Positions 8,412-17,366 are shown, counted from the stretch's first letter. The stretch: 64,000 nucleotides of DNA from Herbidospora galbida (GCF_005233835.1 NZ_SZQA01000002.1:62001-126000), one strand, 5' to 3'. A program made the numbers and translations. The notes: generated by a model not told the origin, from the letters alone.

Positions 8412-8422
8412 CCGAAGAAACG

Positions 8423-8454
8423 AGCCGGGCCGGTCGTCACGACCGGCCCGGCTT
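8423..8454. terminator. Bidirectional hairpin terminator
   Basis: A 13-14 bp GC-rich stem (8423-8436 with 8440-8453) and a 3-nt loop lie between the convergent GH3 and surface-protein genes. It has GTTTCTTC on the minus side and CTTCGTT on the plus side. Confidence 0.7.
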
Positions 8455-8481
8455 CGTTACTGCTCCCGCCCACCCTGCTCC

Positions 8482-9273
8482 CTACGGCATCGAACGGCGG
8501 CTTCTGCGAAGGGCCAGGCCGGTCATCGCGGCGAGGACCACCGTGGCGCCGAAGAGCACGACCACCCGGCCGTCGGGACCGGCCGAACCGCCGCCACCGG
8601 TGGCGACGCCGCCTTCGGGGGTCTCCATCTCGGTCTCTTCGTCGATCGGCTCGTCGCCGGCCGCTTCCTCGGTGACGGTCTCGGTGACCGTCGCGGTCGG
8701 GGTCGGGGTCGTGGACGAACTGGGAGTGGCCGAGGTCCCGCCGTCGCCGACGACGACCTGGTAGGTGGTGAGATCGTCGCGGTTGAGCACCTCGCATTCG
8801 ATCAACGGCTGCGAGGCCGTGAGGCCGAAGTTGATCGCGGCGGGACGGACGACACCGGTTCCTGCGGTGTTCGGCGTCGACGTCACCTGGGTGGTGCCCG
8901 TGGGGAGGGTGATCTCACCACCGGCCGCGACCGGACCGACGACGGCTCCCTCGCCGGTGCCCGAGGTGAAGCCGGGGAACTCGCTGATGCCGACGTAGGC
9001 GAACATCTTCGTCCCGGCGGGCAGCGCGTCGCCGGCGCGGATCCTGCCCGAGTCGGCATAGGTCGCGCGGTGCTGGAATGCCAGCGCGACGCCCGGCTGG
9101 GCGCCGGTGGGCATGGTGAGCTCGACGCGGATGTTCACGGTCTGCGCGGTTCCGCCGTCGGGAGTGCACTCGTATTCGACGATGTCGGTCGCCGCGTAGG
9201 CGGGCGGGCACAGCGACATGAGGCCCGCCAAGCCGATGGACGCGTATAAAGCTCGTCGAATGCGCACTGCCAC
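8482..9273 (-). CDS. Secreted, membrane-anchored surface protein (DUF6801-like)
   Basis: This 263-residue protein has a signal peptide (MAVRIRRALYASIGLAGL..., cleaved near PAYAATD). Its extracellular domain of about 150 residues contains two conserved cysteines (YECTPDG, LIECEVL). A Thr/Glu-rich stalk (residues about 185-225) follows, then a transmembrane helix (VVVLFGATVVLAAMTGLAL) and the basic tail RRSRRS. There is no LPXTG motif, so anchoring is by the helix. The globular part resembles actinobacterial DUF6801-type surface domains of unknown role. It is divergent from the ankyrin gene, with nothing notable in the spacer. Confidence 0.65.
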   Translation of the reverse strand: MAVRIRRALYASIGLAGLMSLCPPAYAATDIVEYECTPDGGTAQTVNIRVELTMPTGAQPGVALAFQHRATYADSGRIRAGDALPAGTKMFAYVGISEFPGFTSGTGEGAVVGPVAAGGEITLPTGTTQVTSTPNTAGTGVVRPAAINFGLTASQPLIECEVLNRDDLTTYQVVVGDGGTSATPSSSTTPTPTATVTETVTEEAAGDEPIDEETEMETPEGGVATGGGGSAGPDGRVVVLFGATVVLAAMTGLALRRSRRSMP

Positions 9274-9419
9274 TCCTCATTCCGCCAAGGCACATTGAAG
9301 ACGGCCGGGTTCGCCATGGGGTTGACGACGACTCACGAATCACCGGCGGCCCCAAGGGTTCTGTCGGTGGCGATCGTTAGCGTTCGGGCGGTCGCACGGA
9401 TTCGAAGGGAGGGCTCGCG

Positions 9420-10322
9420 GTGGGCGCGGAATGGTCTGGCATGGGTGGGTACGCGTGGTCTGACCTAAGCGAGGTCCGTGCCCGGCTGGCAGCCGGCGCC
9501 GATCCGAACGGGACTGACTACTGGGGCCCGGTCCTGTTCCAGGCGTCCGCCCACGGCAGCCCCGAGGTGGTCGCCGAACTGGCCGATCGGGTCGACGACG
9601 TCGACGCCTTCGACGAAGGCCACACCGCCCTGTGGTCGGCGGTCTTCCACCGCCGGCCCGACAACGCCCGCGCCCTGGTCGAGGCTGGCGCCGATCCGTG
9701 GCGTCCGATGATGGACGGGTGGTCCCCGGCCCGGCTCGCCCTCGCGGGCCCGACCCCCGACCTCTTCCCGCCGAGCGACCTCGCCCTCTCGCCCGAGGAG
9801 GCGGCGGCCGTGGCCCTGTCGGAAGACCTGATCACCGCACTGGAGGCCATCGAAGACGACGGCCACAGCATCACCTGCGTCGCGGGCGTCACCGCCGCCG
9901 AGGCGACGCGTCGGCTGGGCGGCACGGTCGTCGACGACGTCGACGATCGATTCGAGTGGGTCGTCGGCGTCACCGACGTGACCGGCGGCTGTGTGATCAC
10001 CCAGCCGTGGGGCTGGCACGCGTCGGAGGAATCGCTGCTCAGAAAGCTCACCCGGGGCACCCGCGGCTACGCCCTGTACGCCAACCCCAAGAGCGGCGAC
10101 CAGGGCGCCGGCGCGGTCGACGGCGAGATCACCGACTGGGACACGATCCTGGGCCTCGCTCCGCCCACCGACGCCGACCCGGCCGAAGAGACGCTCCGGA
10201 GGTTCCTCTACCAAGAACACGCGGAGGCCTACTGCTGCGGCTACGCCGGGCTCCGCCTCACCGACGCGCGCCCGATCCTGGGCCCGCCCGACCTCTGGGT
10301 GCGGCTGAGTCCCACCCGCTGA
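9420..10322 (+). CDS. Ankyrin repeat protein
   Basis: This is a 300-residue cytoplasmic protein. Residues about 13-110 contain ankyrin-type repeats (VRARLAAGADPNGTDYWGP, GHTALWSAVFHRRPDNARAL, VEAGADPWRPMMDGWSP). The remainder is an uncharacterised domain with WVVGVTDVTGGCVITQPWGW and a Cys-Cys pair (AYCCGYAG) near the end. Ankyrin repeats mediate protein binding, but the partner is unknown. The GTG start has a strong AAGGGAGG site at 9405-9412. It may be co-transcribed with the downstream reductase 70 bp away. Confidence 0.7.
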   Translation: MGAEWSGMGGYAWSDLSEVRARLAAGADPNGTDYWGPVLFQASAHGSPEVVAELADRVDDVDAFDEGHTALWSAVFHRRPDNARALVEAGADPWRPMMDGWSPARLALAGPTPDLFPPSDLALSPEEAAAVALSEDLITALEAIEDDGHSITCVAGVTAAEATRRLGGTVVDDVDDRFEWVVGVTDVTGGCVITQPWGWHASEESLLRKLTRGTRGYALYANPKSGDQGAGAVDGEITDWDTILGLAPPTDADPAEETLRRFLYQEHAEAYCCGYAGLRLTDARPILGPPDLWVRLSPTR

Positions 10323-10391
10323 AAACCAGTGGCGCCGCGCCGGAGCCGGTCGGTTCACTGTCCGGCGGGTTTCCGCACACCGAGGAGTTTC

Positions 10392-11153
10392 ATGTACGCA
10401 GTCACCGCCGCCACCGGCCACCTCGGCCGCCTGGTTCTCGACCGGCTCAAGGGTGACGTGGTCGCCGTCGCGCGGGACGTCTCCCGCGTCCCGTCGGGTG
10501 TCGAGGCGCGGCACGGCGACTACGACGACCCGAACAGCCTCCGCGCGGCGTTCGCGGGCGTCGACCGGCTGCTGCTGATCTCCTCCCCGGAACTCGACGC
10601 CGCCCGCCGGACCGCCCAGCACCGCAACGCGATCGACGCCGCCGTGGCGGCGGGCGTGACCGCCGTCGTCTACACGAGCTTCCTCGACGCCGACACCGTC
10701 GCGACCGGCATGACCGAGGCCCACCACGCCACCGAGCAGGCGATCTTCGCCGGCGGCCTGGCGTACACGATCCTGCGCAACCCGTTCTACGGCGACGCCT
10801 TCCTGCCCCAGGTCGCCGACGGCGTCATCCGCAGCAGCACCGGCGGCCGGGGCCTGAACACCGCCTTCCGCGAAGACCTTGCCCAGGCGGCGGCCAACGC
10901 CCTGACCGGCGAGGGCCACCTCGGCCGCGCCTACGACCTCACGGGCCCGCTGTGGACCTACCCGCAGGTCGCCGAGGCGCTGGGCATCGCCTACGAGGAG
11001 GTCCCCGACGCGGAACCCGGGCCGATGGCCTGGCTGAACGGGATGGTCCGCGCGGGCGCCCTCGAACGCCAGACCGGCGACCTGGAGTCGCTGCTGGGCC
11101 GCCCGGCCGAGACGGTGGTCGAGCGGCTGACGACCTTGCGCGGGATCTTCTAG
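10392..11153 (+). CDS. NmrA-like NAD(P)-binding protein (atypical SDR)
   Basis: This 253-residue Rossmann-fold protein opens MYAVTAATGHLGRLVLDRLK, the glycine-rich NAD(P) loop of NmrA/QorB-type atypical SDRs. A YTSFLDAD segment and a PFYGDAFLP motif fit the quinone-reductase-like (QorB) or azoreductase-like subgroup. These proteins sense NADP(H) or reduce quinones. The ATG at 10392 is preceded by GAGGAG. The alternative upstream ATG at 10329 adds 21 residues that do not look like part of the fold. No partner gene fixes its substrate. Confidence 0.75.
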   Translation: MYAVTAATGHLGRLVLDRLKGDVVAVARDVSRVPSGVEARHGDYDDPNSLRAAFAGVDRLLLISSPELDAARRTAQHRNAIDAAVAAGVTAVVYTSFLDADTVATGMTEAHHATEQAIFAGGLAYTILRNPFYGDAFLPQVADGVIRSSTGGRGLNTAFREDLAQAAANALTGEGHLGRAYDLTGPLWTYPQVAEALGIAYEEVPDAEPGPMAWLNGMVRAGALERQTGDLESLLGRPAETVVERLTTLRGIF

Positions 11154-11163
11154 GGTGCGGTCC

Positions 11164-11350
11164 GTGGGAGTCGTCAACGCCTATGTCAGCGTCCCGGCCG
11201 ACTACCTGGCCGCCACCCCCTGGGAGTCGCTCGACCGCGACCTCCCCGACCACGAGGCCGACTACGTCAGAGACCACTACGAGCGGCTGCGGGCCTTCTT
11301 CGCCCGGGGCCGCCGAAGCGGGGCACGCCGTCGTCATCGTCCAGACGTGA
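11164..11350 (+). pseudogene. Small gene interrupted by a +1 base in a G-run (frameshift or sequencing error)
   Basis: From GTG 11164 the frame reads MGVVNAYVSVPADYLAA and continues with good codon usage to YERLRAFFAR at about 11305. There the run CGGGGCC (11305-11311) throws it out of frame. With one G removed it continues AAEAGHAVVIVQT and stops at 11350, giving a coherent 61-residue protein. Unshifted, it runs to 11427 antisense to the neighbouring gene with poor composition. I recognise no family. The end overlaps the convergent glycosylase-like gene by 17 bp. Confidence 0.45.
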
Positions 11351-12194
11351 GCCGGTCGCACCAGGCGATCAGTTCGGCGCGCAGCGGGGCCGCCCGGCCG
11401 GCGAATTCCCGCTGCGTCGCCGCGTAGGCCGTGCGGCCCTCGGCCGTCTCGATCGGGATCGGCTCGTAGCCCAGGTGCCGCAGGTCGTAGGGGCTGGCGC
11501 GCATGTCGACCGCTCTGATGTCCCAGGCCAGTTCGAAGCAGTCGGCCACCAGTTCGCCGGGCACCAGGGGCGAGAGTTTGACCGCCCACTTGTAGAGGTC
11601 CATGTTCGCGTGCAGGCAGCCGGGCTGTTCGGTCGCGGGCTGGAGTTCGCGCGAGAGCGGCAGCGCGTTCAGGGGCCGGGCCGGTTCGGTGAAGAAGCGG
11701 TAGGCGTCGAAGTGGGTGCACTTCAGCGGCCGTTCCTCGACGGCCGCGGCCACCCGCTGCGGCGACAGGCGGAGGGGCTGGGCGGAGTGCCTGATCTCCT
11801 CGGTCCGGTAGACCATGGCCCATTCGTGCATGCCGAAGCAGCCGAACTGACCGGCCCGGGAGGCGGTGCGCCGCAGCAGGTCGGCGATCCAGGTGATCGA
11901 TTCGAGCCGCCGGGCGACCAGGTCGGCGACGTCGAGGGTCTGGCCGCCGGGGACGGCGACGTATCCGGTCCCGAAGTCGGCGGCGCCCTCCAGCACGGTG
12001 AACGCGCCGGGGTGCCAGCGCCGCAACCGGCTGGGGCGGTAGCCGTAGTAGCTGAACAGGAAGTCCTCGACCGGGTGGGCCTGGGATCGCCTGCGGCGTT
12101 CGAGGTGGGGCTCGATCCACGCGTCCACCCGGGTGTGGTGGGCCTCCTGGCGGGCCCGCCACTCTCGCTCCTCCAGCCTTGTCACGCGCATCAT
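11334..12194 (-). CDS. 3-methyladenine DNA glycosylase-annotated conserved protein
   Basis: This roughly 286-residue cytoplasmic protein belongs to the actinobacterial family usually annotated as 3-methyladenine DNA glycosylase. Its hallmarks are HPVEDFLFSYYGYRPSRLRR and WHPG near the N-terminus, then FGMHEWAMVY, CTHFDAYRFF and GCLHANMDLYKW. I see no helix-hairpin-helix or other proven glycosylase motif, so the activity is doubtful. Starts at 12203, 12194 or 12191 are all possible and none has a clear Shine-Dalgarno. The start region overlaps that of the divergent SDR gene, so at least one transcript is probably leaderless. Confidence 0.65.
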   Translation of the reverse strand: MMRVTRLEEREWRARQEAHHTRVDAWIEPHLERRRRSQAHPVEDFLFSYYGYRPSRLRRWHPGAFTVLEGAADFGTGYVAVPGGQTLDVADLVARRLESITWIADLLRRTASRAGQFGCFGMHEWAMVYRTEEIRHSAQPLRLSPQRVAAAVEERPLKCTHFDAYRFFTEPARPLNALPLSRELQPATEQPGCLHANMDLYKWAVKLSPLVPGELVADCFELAWDIRAVDMRASPYDLRHLGYEPIPIETAEGRTAYAATQREFAGRAAPLRAELIAWCDRLTSGR

Positions 12195-12201
12195 GCTAGA
12201 C

Positions 12202-12921
12202 ATGCGACGTACCTATGTGGTCACCGGAGGAGGCCGGGGGATCGGCCGGGCCATCGCCGAGCGGCTGTCACGTGACGGCCGGGTGGTGGTGGTCGACCTC
12301 GATCCGGGGCCGGTCGGGATCCCCGTGACGGGCGACGCGGCCGATCCGGCCGTCGCCGAGAGGGCCGCGGACTTGGCCGAGGAGCACGGCGATCTGGTCG
12401 GCTGGGTCAACAACGCGGCGATGTTCCGGGACGTGTCCCTGCATGATCATCCGCCCCGGGAGGTCCTCGACGTCATCGGGCTCAACCTCGATCCCGTCGT
12501 GGTGGGCTGCGCGGCGGCGATCAGGAGGTTCCTGCCGAAGAGCCGGGGCGCGATCGTCAACGTCTCCTCCCACCAGGCGCAGCGGCCGGTCAGGGGCGCG
12601 ATGGCCTACGCGACGGCGAAGGCCGCCACCGAAGGTCTGACGAAGGCGCTCGCCGTCGACTACGGGCCTCAGGGGGTGCGGGTCAACGCGGTCGCGCTGG
12701 GCTCGATCTGGACCGAGCGCTACGGGGCGTACGAGCAGGAGCGCGAATGGGTGGAGGAGGAGATGCGCCGCCTCCACCCGATCGGGCGCGTCGGGCGGCC
12801 GGAGGAGGTCGCCGACACCGTCGCCTACCTGCTCTCCGACGCCGCCTCGTTCGTCAGCGGGGCCGTCGTGCCCGTCGACGGCGGGCGGTCGGTGCTCGGG
12901 CGTGACCCCGAGGAGCGATAG
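12202..12921 (+). CDS. Short-chain dehydrogenase/reductase
   Basis: This 239-residue classical SDR has VTGGGRGIGRAIAERL (cofactor loop), NNAAMF, a catalytic Ser in IVNVSSHQAQ and YATAKAATEG (YxxxK). The C-terminus reads FVSGAVVPVDGG. Acidic Asp after the second strand (VVVDLDPG) favours NAD over NADP. The substrate is unknown. It begins within 10 bp of the divergent glycosylase-like gene, with no room for a leader. Confidence 0.85.
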   Translation: MRRTYVVTGGGRGIGRAIAERLSRDGRVVVVDLDPGPVGIPVTGDAADPAVAERAADLAEEHGDLVGWVNNAAMFRDVSLHDHPPREVLDVIGLNLDPVVVGCAAAIRRFLPKSRGAIVNVSSHQAQRPVRGAMAYATAKAATEGLTKALAVDYGPQGVRVNAVALGSIWTERYGAYEQEREWVEEEMRRLHPIGRVGRPEEVADTVAYLLSDAASFVSGAVVPVDGGRSVLGRDPEER

Positions 12922-13062
12922 GTCGCGGAGCGATGCCGGGATAGGTCATGACCAGGCCCGACGGGTCGTAGTCGAGGCGGCGGTAGGTGTCGAACGCGTG
13001 CCGTCGCGGGCCTCGACGTTCCGTCAGGCGGCCGCTGCCGGGAGGCTCTCGAAGGGCTTCAC
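12922..13062 (-). pseudogene. Remnant of a third gene of the ArsR-SRPBCC operon
   Basis: A GTG at 13062 overlaps the SRPBCC stop (GTGA) and opens MKPFESLPAAAA, then hits TGA. Beyond it, RNVEARDGT and, after a frame change, FDTYRRLDYDPSGLVMTYPG read as coherent protein. The pieces look like the decayed start of a coupled downstream gene. The family is not recognised, and the fragment is short enough to be chance. Confidence 0.35.
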
Positions 13063-13619
13063 CCCGCGTACTGCTGCAGGGCCATCTGCCGGGCCGTCTC
13101 GATCTCGTCGGGCGTCGCGGTGCCGGACGTCTCGATCGCCGTGACCCAGGCCGCGACCGTGGCCCGGCCGTATTCGGGGGTGACCTGGCCCTGCGCCTCC
13201 TTGCCGGTGAGGAAGAGCTCCAGGGCCAGGAACGCCTCGTCCCAGCCGGGGCCCACCCAGAGCGCGCCCGCGCCGCTCTGGGCCATCGCGAGCGGGACGG
13301 AGTGGATCAGTTCGAGCGTGGTCGCGTCGTCTTCAGCGGTCAGGGTGACCGTCACGATGCTCGTCTCGCCGCCGTAGGTGACCTTCAGCGACGGTTTCTC
13401 GCAGGTCAGGATCGTGCCCCCGGCCCCGCCCTCGGTGGTGAAGGCGCCGCCGGGCCGCAGGTCGCCGCTGACCGGGAGGAACCAGCGCTTCAGGCGTTCG
13501 GGGTCGGTCAGGGCGTCCCAGACGTCGTCGAGGGGGGAGCCGAAGTCGCGGCGCAGGACGACGGCGACGGTCTCGTCGTCGCGGGTGACCTCGCGGGAGG
13601 TCCAGCCTATGTCGATCAT
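13059..13619 (-). CDS. SRPBCC (AHSA1-type START-like) domain protein
   Basis: This 186-residue helix-grip protein has the AHSA1/activator-of-Hsp90-like signature: FGSPLDDVWDALTDPERLKRWF, then GDLRPGGAFTT and WDEAFLALELFL. Such proteins bind a hydrophobic ligand. In actinobacteria they are often paired with an ArsR regulator, as here, where the ATG at 13619 overlaps the ArsR stop (ATGA). A longer frame starting upstream would only duplicate ArsR coding sequence. Ligand and role are unknown. Confidence 0.8.
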   Translation of the reverse strand: MIDIGWTSREVTRDDETVAVVLRRDFGSPLDDVWDALTDPERLKRWFLPVSGDLRPGGAFTTEGGAGGTILTCEKPSLKVTYGGETSIVTVTLTAEDDATTLELIHSVPLAMAQSGAGALWVGPGWDEAFLALELFLTGKEAQGQVTPEYGRATVAAWVTAIETSGTATPDEIETARQMALQQYAG

Positions 13620-13960
13620 TTCCTTCTCCTCGTGCGGGCCAGCTCGGTCTCCAGGGCGTCGAGGCGCTGCGACCAGAAGCGGCGGAATCGGTCGAGCCAC
13701 ACGTCGACTTCCCCGAACGGGGCGGAGTCCACGACGTAGAGGCGTCGGGTGCCTTCGGCGCGCACGGTCGCGAAGCCGCTCTCGCGCAGCACCCGCAGGT
13801 GCTGCGCCACGGCCGAATGCGAGATCCCGAACTCGGCCCGCACGGTCGCGGTGATCGCGCCCGAGGTCAGCTCGCCCTCGCTGAGCAGCTCGATGATGCG
13901 GCGGCGCACGGGATCGCCCAACACGTCGAAGGCGTTCACCCGGCCGACTATGTCAGGCAC
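13616..13960 (-). CDS. ArsR-family winged-helix regulator
   Basis: This 114-residue DNA-binding protein has VNAFDVLGDPVRRRIIELL, the recognition helix region ISHSAVAQHLRVLRESG and the wing AEGTRRLYVVD. It lacks the classical metal-binding ELCVC box, so it is probably one of the non-metal ArsR proteins paired with SRPBCC partners. It heads a two-gene operon and likely represses its own promoter. Upstream bases GACTTATATAAGTC (13961-13976 region) hold a TTATATAA core that could be its operator. Confidence 0.85.
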   Translation of the reverse strand: MPDIVGRVNAFDVLGDPVRRRIIELLSEGELTSGAITATVRAEFGISHSAVAQHLRVLRESGFATVRAEGTRRLYVVDSAPFGEVDVWLDRFRRFWSQRLDALETELARTRRRK

Positions 13961-14010
13961 GTCTTATATAAGTCAACACCGACTCTTGTGGCTCAGGACG
14001 TACACACGCG

Positions 14011-14047
14011 AAAAAAGAAGGGCCCGCGCGGGGAACGCGGGCCCTTC
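14011..14047 (-). terminator. Rho-independent terminator of the double-amidase gene
   Basis: A 12-bp perfect stem (14017-14028 / 14036-14047) and 7-nt loop are followed on the minus strand by six T residues (14016-14011). It lies 12 bp beyond the stop. Confidence 0.9.
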
Positions 14048-14058
14048 TCCACTGGTTG

Positions 14059-17000
14059 TCAGCCCTTGTAACGCGGGGCCAGGCGGTCGCCCGGCAGGCA
14101 GAACTCGCCCGTGAAGAACGTGCTCTCCGGGACGCAGCGCCACATGCTGGGGTTGGTGTAGCTGGGCGCGAGGCGGTCGTCGATCGCCTGCTCCAGCGCG
14201 TAGCCGCCGGACAGCAGCTGCGCCTCCGAGAAGGCGCCGCCGATCAGCGTCACCCCGATGGGGTTGCGGCCCGCCGAGCTCTGCTGCGCGCCATACCCGG
14301 CGGGGATGGTGAGCGCGGGGTAGCCGGCGCGGTCGGCGTAGCCGATCACGTTGCTGCCGCTCGGGACCAGGATCAGGTCGTAACCGCTCAGGACGCTGTC
14401 GAGGACGGCCTTGTTGGCGGCCTTGCCGGCCTCCAGGTCGGCCGTGTACTTGGCGTTCGTCGCGGGGTCGGACAGGTCGACCGCCTGGGCGGCCAGCAGC
14501 TGACCCTGCTGGTACTTCAGGCCCTCGACCGGGTTGGCGAGGTTGTAGTCGATGATGCTCTGCAGCGTCGTGCCCGGCTTGGCCTCCGCCAGGTAGGCGT
14601 TCAGGTCACGCTTGAACTCGGTCGCGACGACGCTGTCGGTCGCGGCCGGGGTGGCGATCGAGACCTGGGTGACGGTCGCGCCGAGGCCCTGCAGCTTGGC
14701 GACCGCCTCCTGGTAGGGGGCGCTCGTGCTGGAGACCACGGCGATCTTCTTGCCCTGCAGCGCGGTCGCCGACAGACCCGCCGTGTAGTCGACCGGGGTA
14801 GCCGGGTCGGCGATCACGTTGAGGATCGTCGCGGCGTCGCCGACGCTGCGGGTGATCGGGCCGGGGGCGTCCTGCGACGCGGCCACCGGCAGCACGCCGG
14901 CCGTGCTGACCAGGCCGACGGTCGGCTTGAGGCCCACCACGCCGGCCGCGTCGGCCGGGGCGAGGAGCTGCGCCGAGTCGGGCGAGGTCTCCATGCCGAT
15001 GGTGATCGCGGCCAGACCCGAGGCGGTGGCCGCCGCGGCGCCGGCCGACGAACCCGCCGGGGTCTTGTCGGTGTCGTTCGGGAGCAGGACCTGGCCGCCG
15101 AGCGAGGAGTAGCCCTTGGGCAGGTTGGCGTCGAAGACGCCGTTCAGCTCGGTGACGTTGGTCTTGCCGAGCACGATCGCGCCGGCGGCCTTCAGCTTCG
15201 CCGCGATGGCCGAGTCGTCGGCGGGCTTGAGGCCCTGGAGGGCGATCGAGCCGCCCGTGGTCGACAGCGACGTGGCGTCGATCGTGTCGTTGAGCAGCAC
15301 CGGCAGGCCCCAGAGCGCGGGACGCAGCGGGCGCGTGTCGTTCGGGCTGGTCGGCTCGCCGGTGCGGTACTTCCACCGCTCCTGGTCGAGCTTGCGGGCC
15401 TCCTTGATCGCGTCGGCGTTGATCTCACGCACGGCCTGGAGGGCGGGGCCCTCGGCGTTGGTCAGCGCGATGCGGTCGAGGTAGGCGCGGGTGAGCTCCT
15501 CGGCCGAGACCTCGTCCTTGTTCAGCTTCTGGATCAGGCTCTGCGCCGTCTCGGTCTCCAGCGAGAAGCCGAGCGGACGGGAGTCGTAGCCGGTCACCTT
15601 GAGGACGGCGTCGTAGTCGGGGTTGCAGGCGCCGCGCGCGGCGAACGGCGGGGCCGGGGTCGTCTTGGCGCAGCGGTACATGCTCGGGTTGACCAGCGAG
15701 GCGGGCTGACGGAGCTTGGTGGCCTGCTCGATGACGTAGGCGACGCCGAGGATGTCGAACTCGTCGTAGGCGGCGCCGTGGACCTGCACGTTCTGGGCGC
15801 GGCGCTGGGTCGCGGTGTAGCCCATCGGGATCGTGATGGTCGGGTAACCGGCCTGCGGGGCGCTCGGCGTGCTGCCCAGGATGGCGATGACCGGGTCGGC
15901 CGGCTGCGCCGGGTTCGAGTTGGTGTAGGTCATCATGTCGTCGATGGCCTTGTGCCAGGCGGCCTTACGGATCGCGAGGTTGGTCCGGTACGCCTGCTCG
16001 TTGGCGCCGCCCGGGGTCACGTCCGACAACGACGAGTTCAGGTGGTTGACGTTGCCGAACTTCAGCGCCTGGTGCGCCTCGGCCTGGTTGACCTGCACCT
16101 CTTCGACGAGCGACTTGATGGGCGCGTTCGGGCCGAGCCGCTTGTAGTACTCGTCGATGCTCTTGTGCTGCTCGTAGCCGCTGGGCAGCGCGGGCAGCGA
16201 CGGGATCGTCGCCGTCGGGCGGGGCACCATGACGGCGCCGGCGGCGACCAGGGCGTCGTACGCGATCTTGAGCGGGCTGCCCTCGGTGAGGGTGCCGTTG
16301 TAACCGATCTTCTTGCCCCGGACGAAGTCGAGGTCGAGGGCCTTCATGTAGTCGGGCAGCGTGGCGGGGAGCGCCGGGATGATGCCCTTCTCGATGTAGT
16401 CGTCGCCGAACATGGCCTTGTACCCGGCGTCGGCCACCGGGTCGGGCCCGGCGATCGAGGCCAGCGTGAGCGCGGCGTCGGAGACGCTGCGGACCATCGG
16501 GCCGGCGATGTCCTGCGAGGCCGAGATGGGCGCGATGCCGTACCCGGGGACGAGGCCGACGGTGGGGCGGAGACCGACCAGAGACTGCGTGTTCGACGGG
16601 GAGATGATCGAACCCGAGGTCTCGGTGCCGATGCCCAGCGTCGACAGGGCCGCGGCCATGGCCGCGCCGGTGCCCGACGACGAACCCGAGGGGTTCTGGT
16701 CGGCGTCGATGCCGTTGATGACCTGGCCGCCGTAGTTGCCGAAGCCGGAGGGCTGGTTGCCGAAGCTGTTGGCGTACTCCGACAGGCCCACCTTGCCGAG
16801 GATCACGACGCCGCGTTCCTTCAGCTTCTTGGTGATGCCGGCGTCGCTCTCGGGGAACGACTGCCGCAGCGACCAGTTGTTCGCCGTCGTGGGCATGCCC
16901 TCGACGTCGATCAGGTCCTTGAGCAGGATCGGCAGCCCCATGGCCGGGCCGAGCGACTTGCCCTTCTTACGGAGGCGGTCGTACGCCTCCGCTTCCTTTA

Positions 17001-17244
17001 ACGCGTTCGGGTTGAGGTCGGTGACCGCGTTGAGCCCCGGCCCGCGCTTGTTCAGCGCGGTGATCCGGTCGATGTACGCCTTGGTCAGCTCGACGGAGGT
17101 GAGTTTGCCGGCGGCCATGAGGGAGATGGCCTCGACACCGGTCAGCGTTTCGAGGTCGAGCTCGACCTTGGCGGCTGCCGGCTGGGCGTGCAGTGTGACG
17201 AGGGCGAGGGAGAGGGTGGTGAGGGAGATCAGGACTTTGCGCAC
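14059..17244 (-). CDS. Secreted tandem amidase-signature protein (active N-half, degenerate C-half)
   Basis: This is a 1061-residue exported protein, about twice the usual amidase length. The GTG at 17244 has AAGGAG at 6 nt and opens a signal peptide (LISLTTLSLALVTLHA, cleaved after PAAA). The first amidase-signature domain (residues ~28-545) has Lys109 (LLKDLID), cis-Ser188 (NPSGSSSGTG) and nucleophile Ser212 (GTETSGS). The second (residues ~560-1061) keeps the fold motifs, but Lys is Asn652 (LLNDTID) and the nucleophile segment reads GMETSPDS, so it is probably inactive. Each half ends in a similar Cys-containing tail (NPSMYRC / NPSMWRC). The substrate, an extracellular amide, is unknown. 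Confidence 0.8.
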   Translation of the reverse strand: MRKVLISLTTLSLALVTLHAQPAAAKVELDLETLTGVEAISLMAAGKLTSVELTKAYIDRITALNKRGPGLNAVTDLNPNALKEAEAYDRLRKKGKSLGPAMGLPILLKDLIDVEGMPTTANNWSLRQSFPESDAGITKKLKERGVVILGKVGLSEYANSFGNQPSGFGNYGGQVINGIDADQNPSGSSSGTGAAMAAALSTLGIGTETSGSIISPSNTQSLVGLRPTVGLVPGYGIAPISASQDIAGPMVRSVSDAALTLASIAGPDPVADAGYKAMFGDDYIEKGIIPALPATLPDYMKALDLDFVRGKKIGYNGTLTEGSPLKIAYDALVAAGAVMVPRPTATIPSLPALPSGYEQHKSIDEYYKRLGPNAPIKSLVEEVQVNQAEAHQALKFGNVNHLNSSLSDVTPGGANEQAYRTNLAIRKAAWHKAIDDMMTYTNSNPAQPADPVIAILGSTPSAPQAGYPTITIPMGYTATQRRAQNVQVHGAAYDEFDILGVAYVIEQATKLRQPASLVNPSMYRCAKTTPAPPFAARGACNPDYDAVLKVTGYDSRPLGFSLETETAQSLIQKLNKDEVSAEELTRAYLDRIALTNAEGPALQAVREINADAIKEARKLDQERWKYRTGEPTSPNDTRPLRPALWGLPVLLNDTIDATSLSTTGGSIALQGLKPADDSAIAAKLKAAGAIVLGKTNVTELNGVFDANLPKGYSSLGGQVLLPNDTDKTPAGSSAGAAAATASGLAAITIGMETSPDSAQLLAPADAAGVVGLKPTVGLVSTAGVLPVAASQDAPGPITRSVGDAATILNVIADPATPVDYTAGLSATALQGKKIAVVSSTSAPYQEAVAKLQGLGATVTQVSIATPAATDSVVATEFKRDLNAYLAEAKPGTTLQSIIDYNLANPVEGLKYQQGQLLAAQAVDLSDPATNAKYTADLEAGKAANKAVLDSVLSGYDLILVPSGSNVIGYADRAGYPALTIPAGYGAQQSSAGRNPIGVTLIGGAFSEAQLLSGGYALEQAIDDRLAPSYTNPSMWRCVPESTFFTGEFCLPGDRLAPRYKG

Positions 17245-17366
17245 CAGGTGCTCCTTGTGGAACCAGGTAATGCGCTGGACGCTATAGATCATCCGTTACG
17301 GTGATATGTCATATATGTTCCTTGGGCGAAACCGCCCGTACTGATGGGTTCATTACGGTGAGCCAC

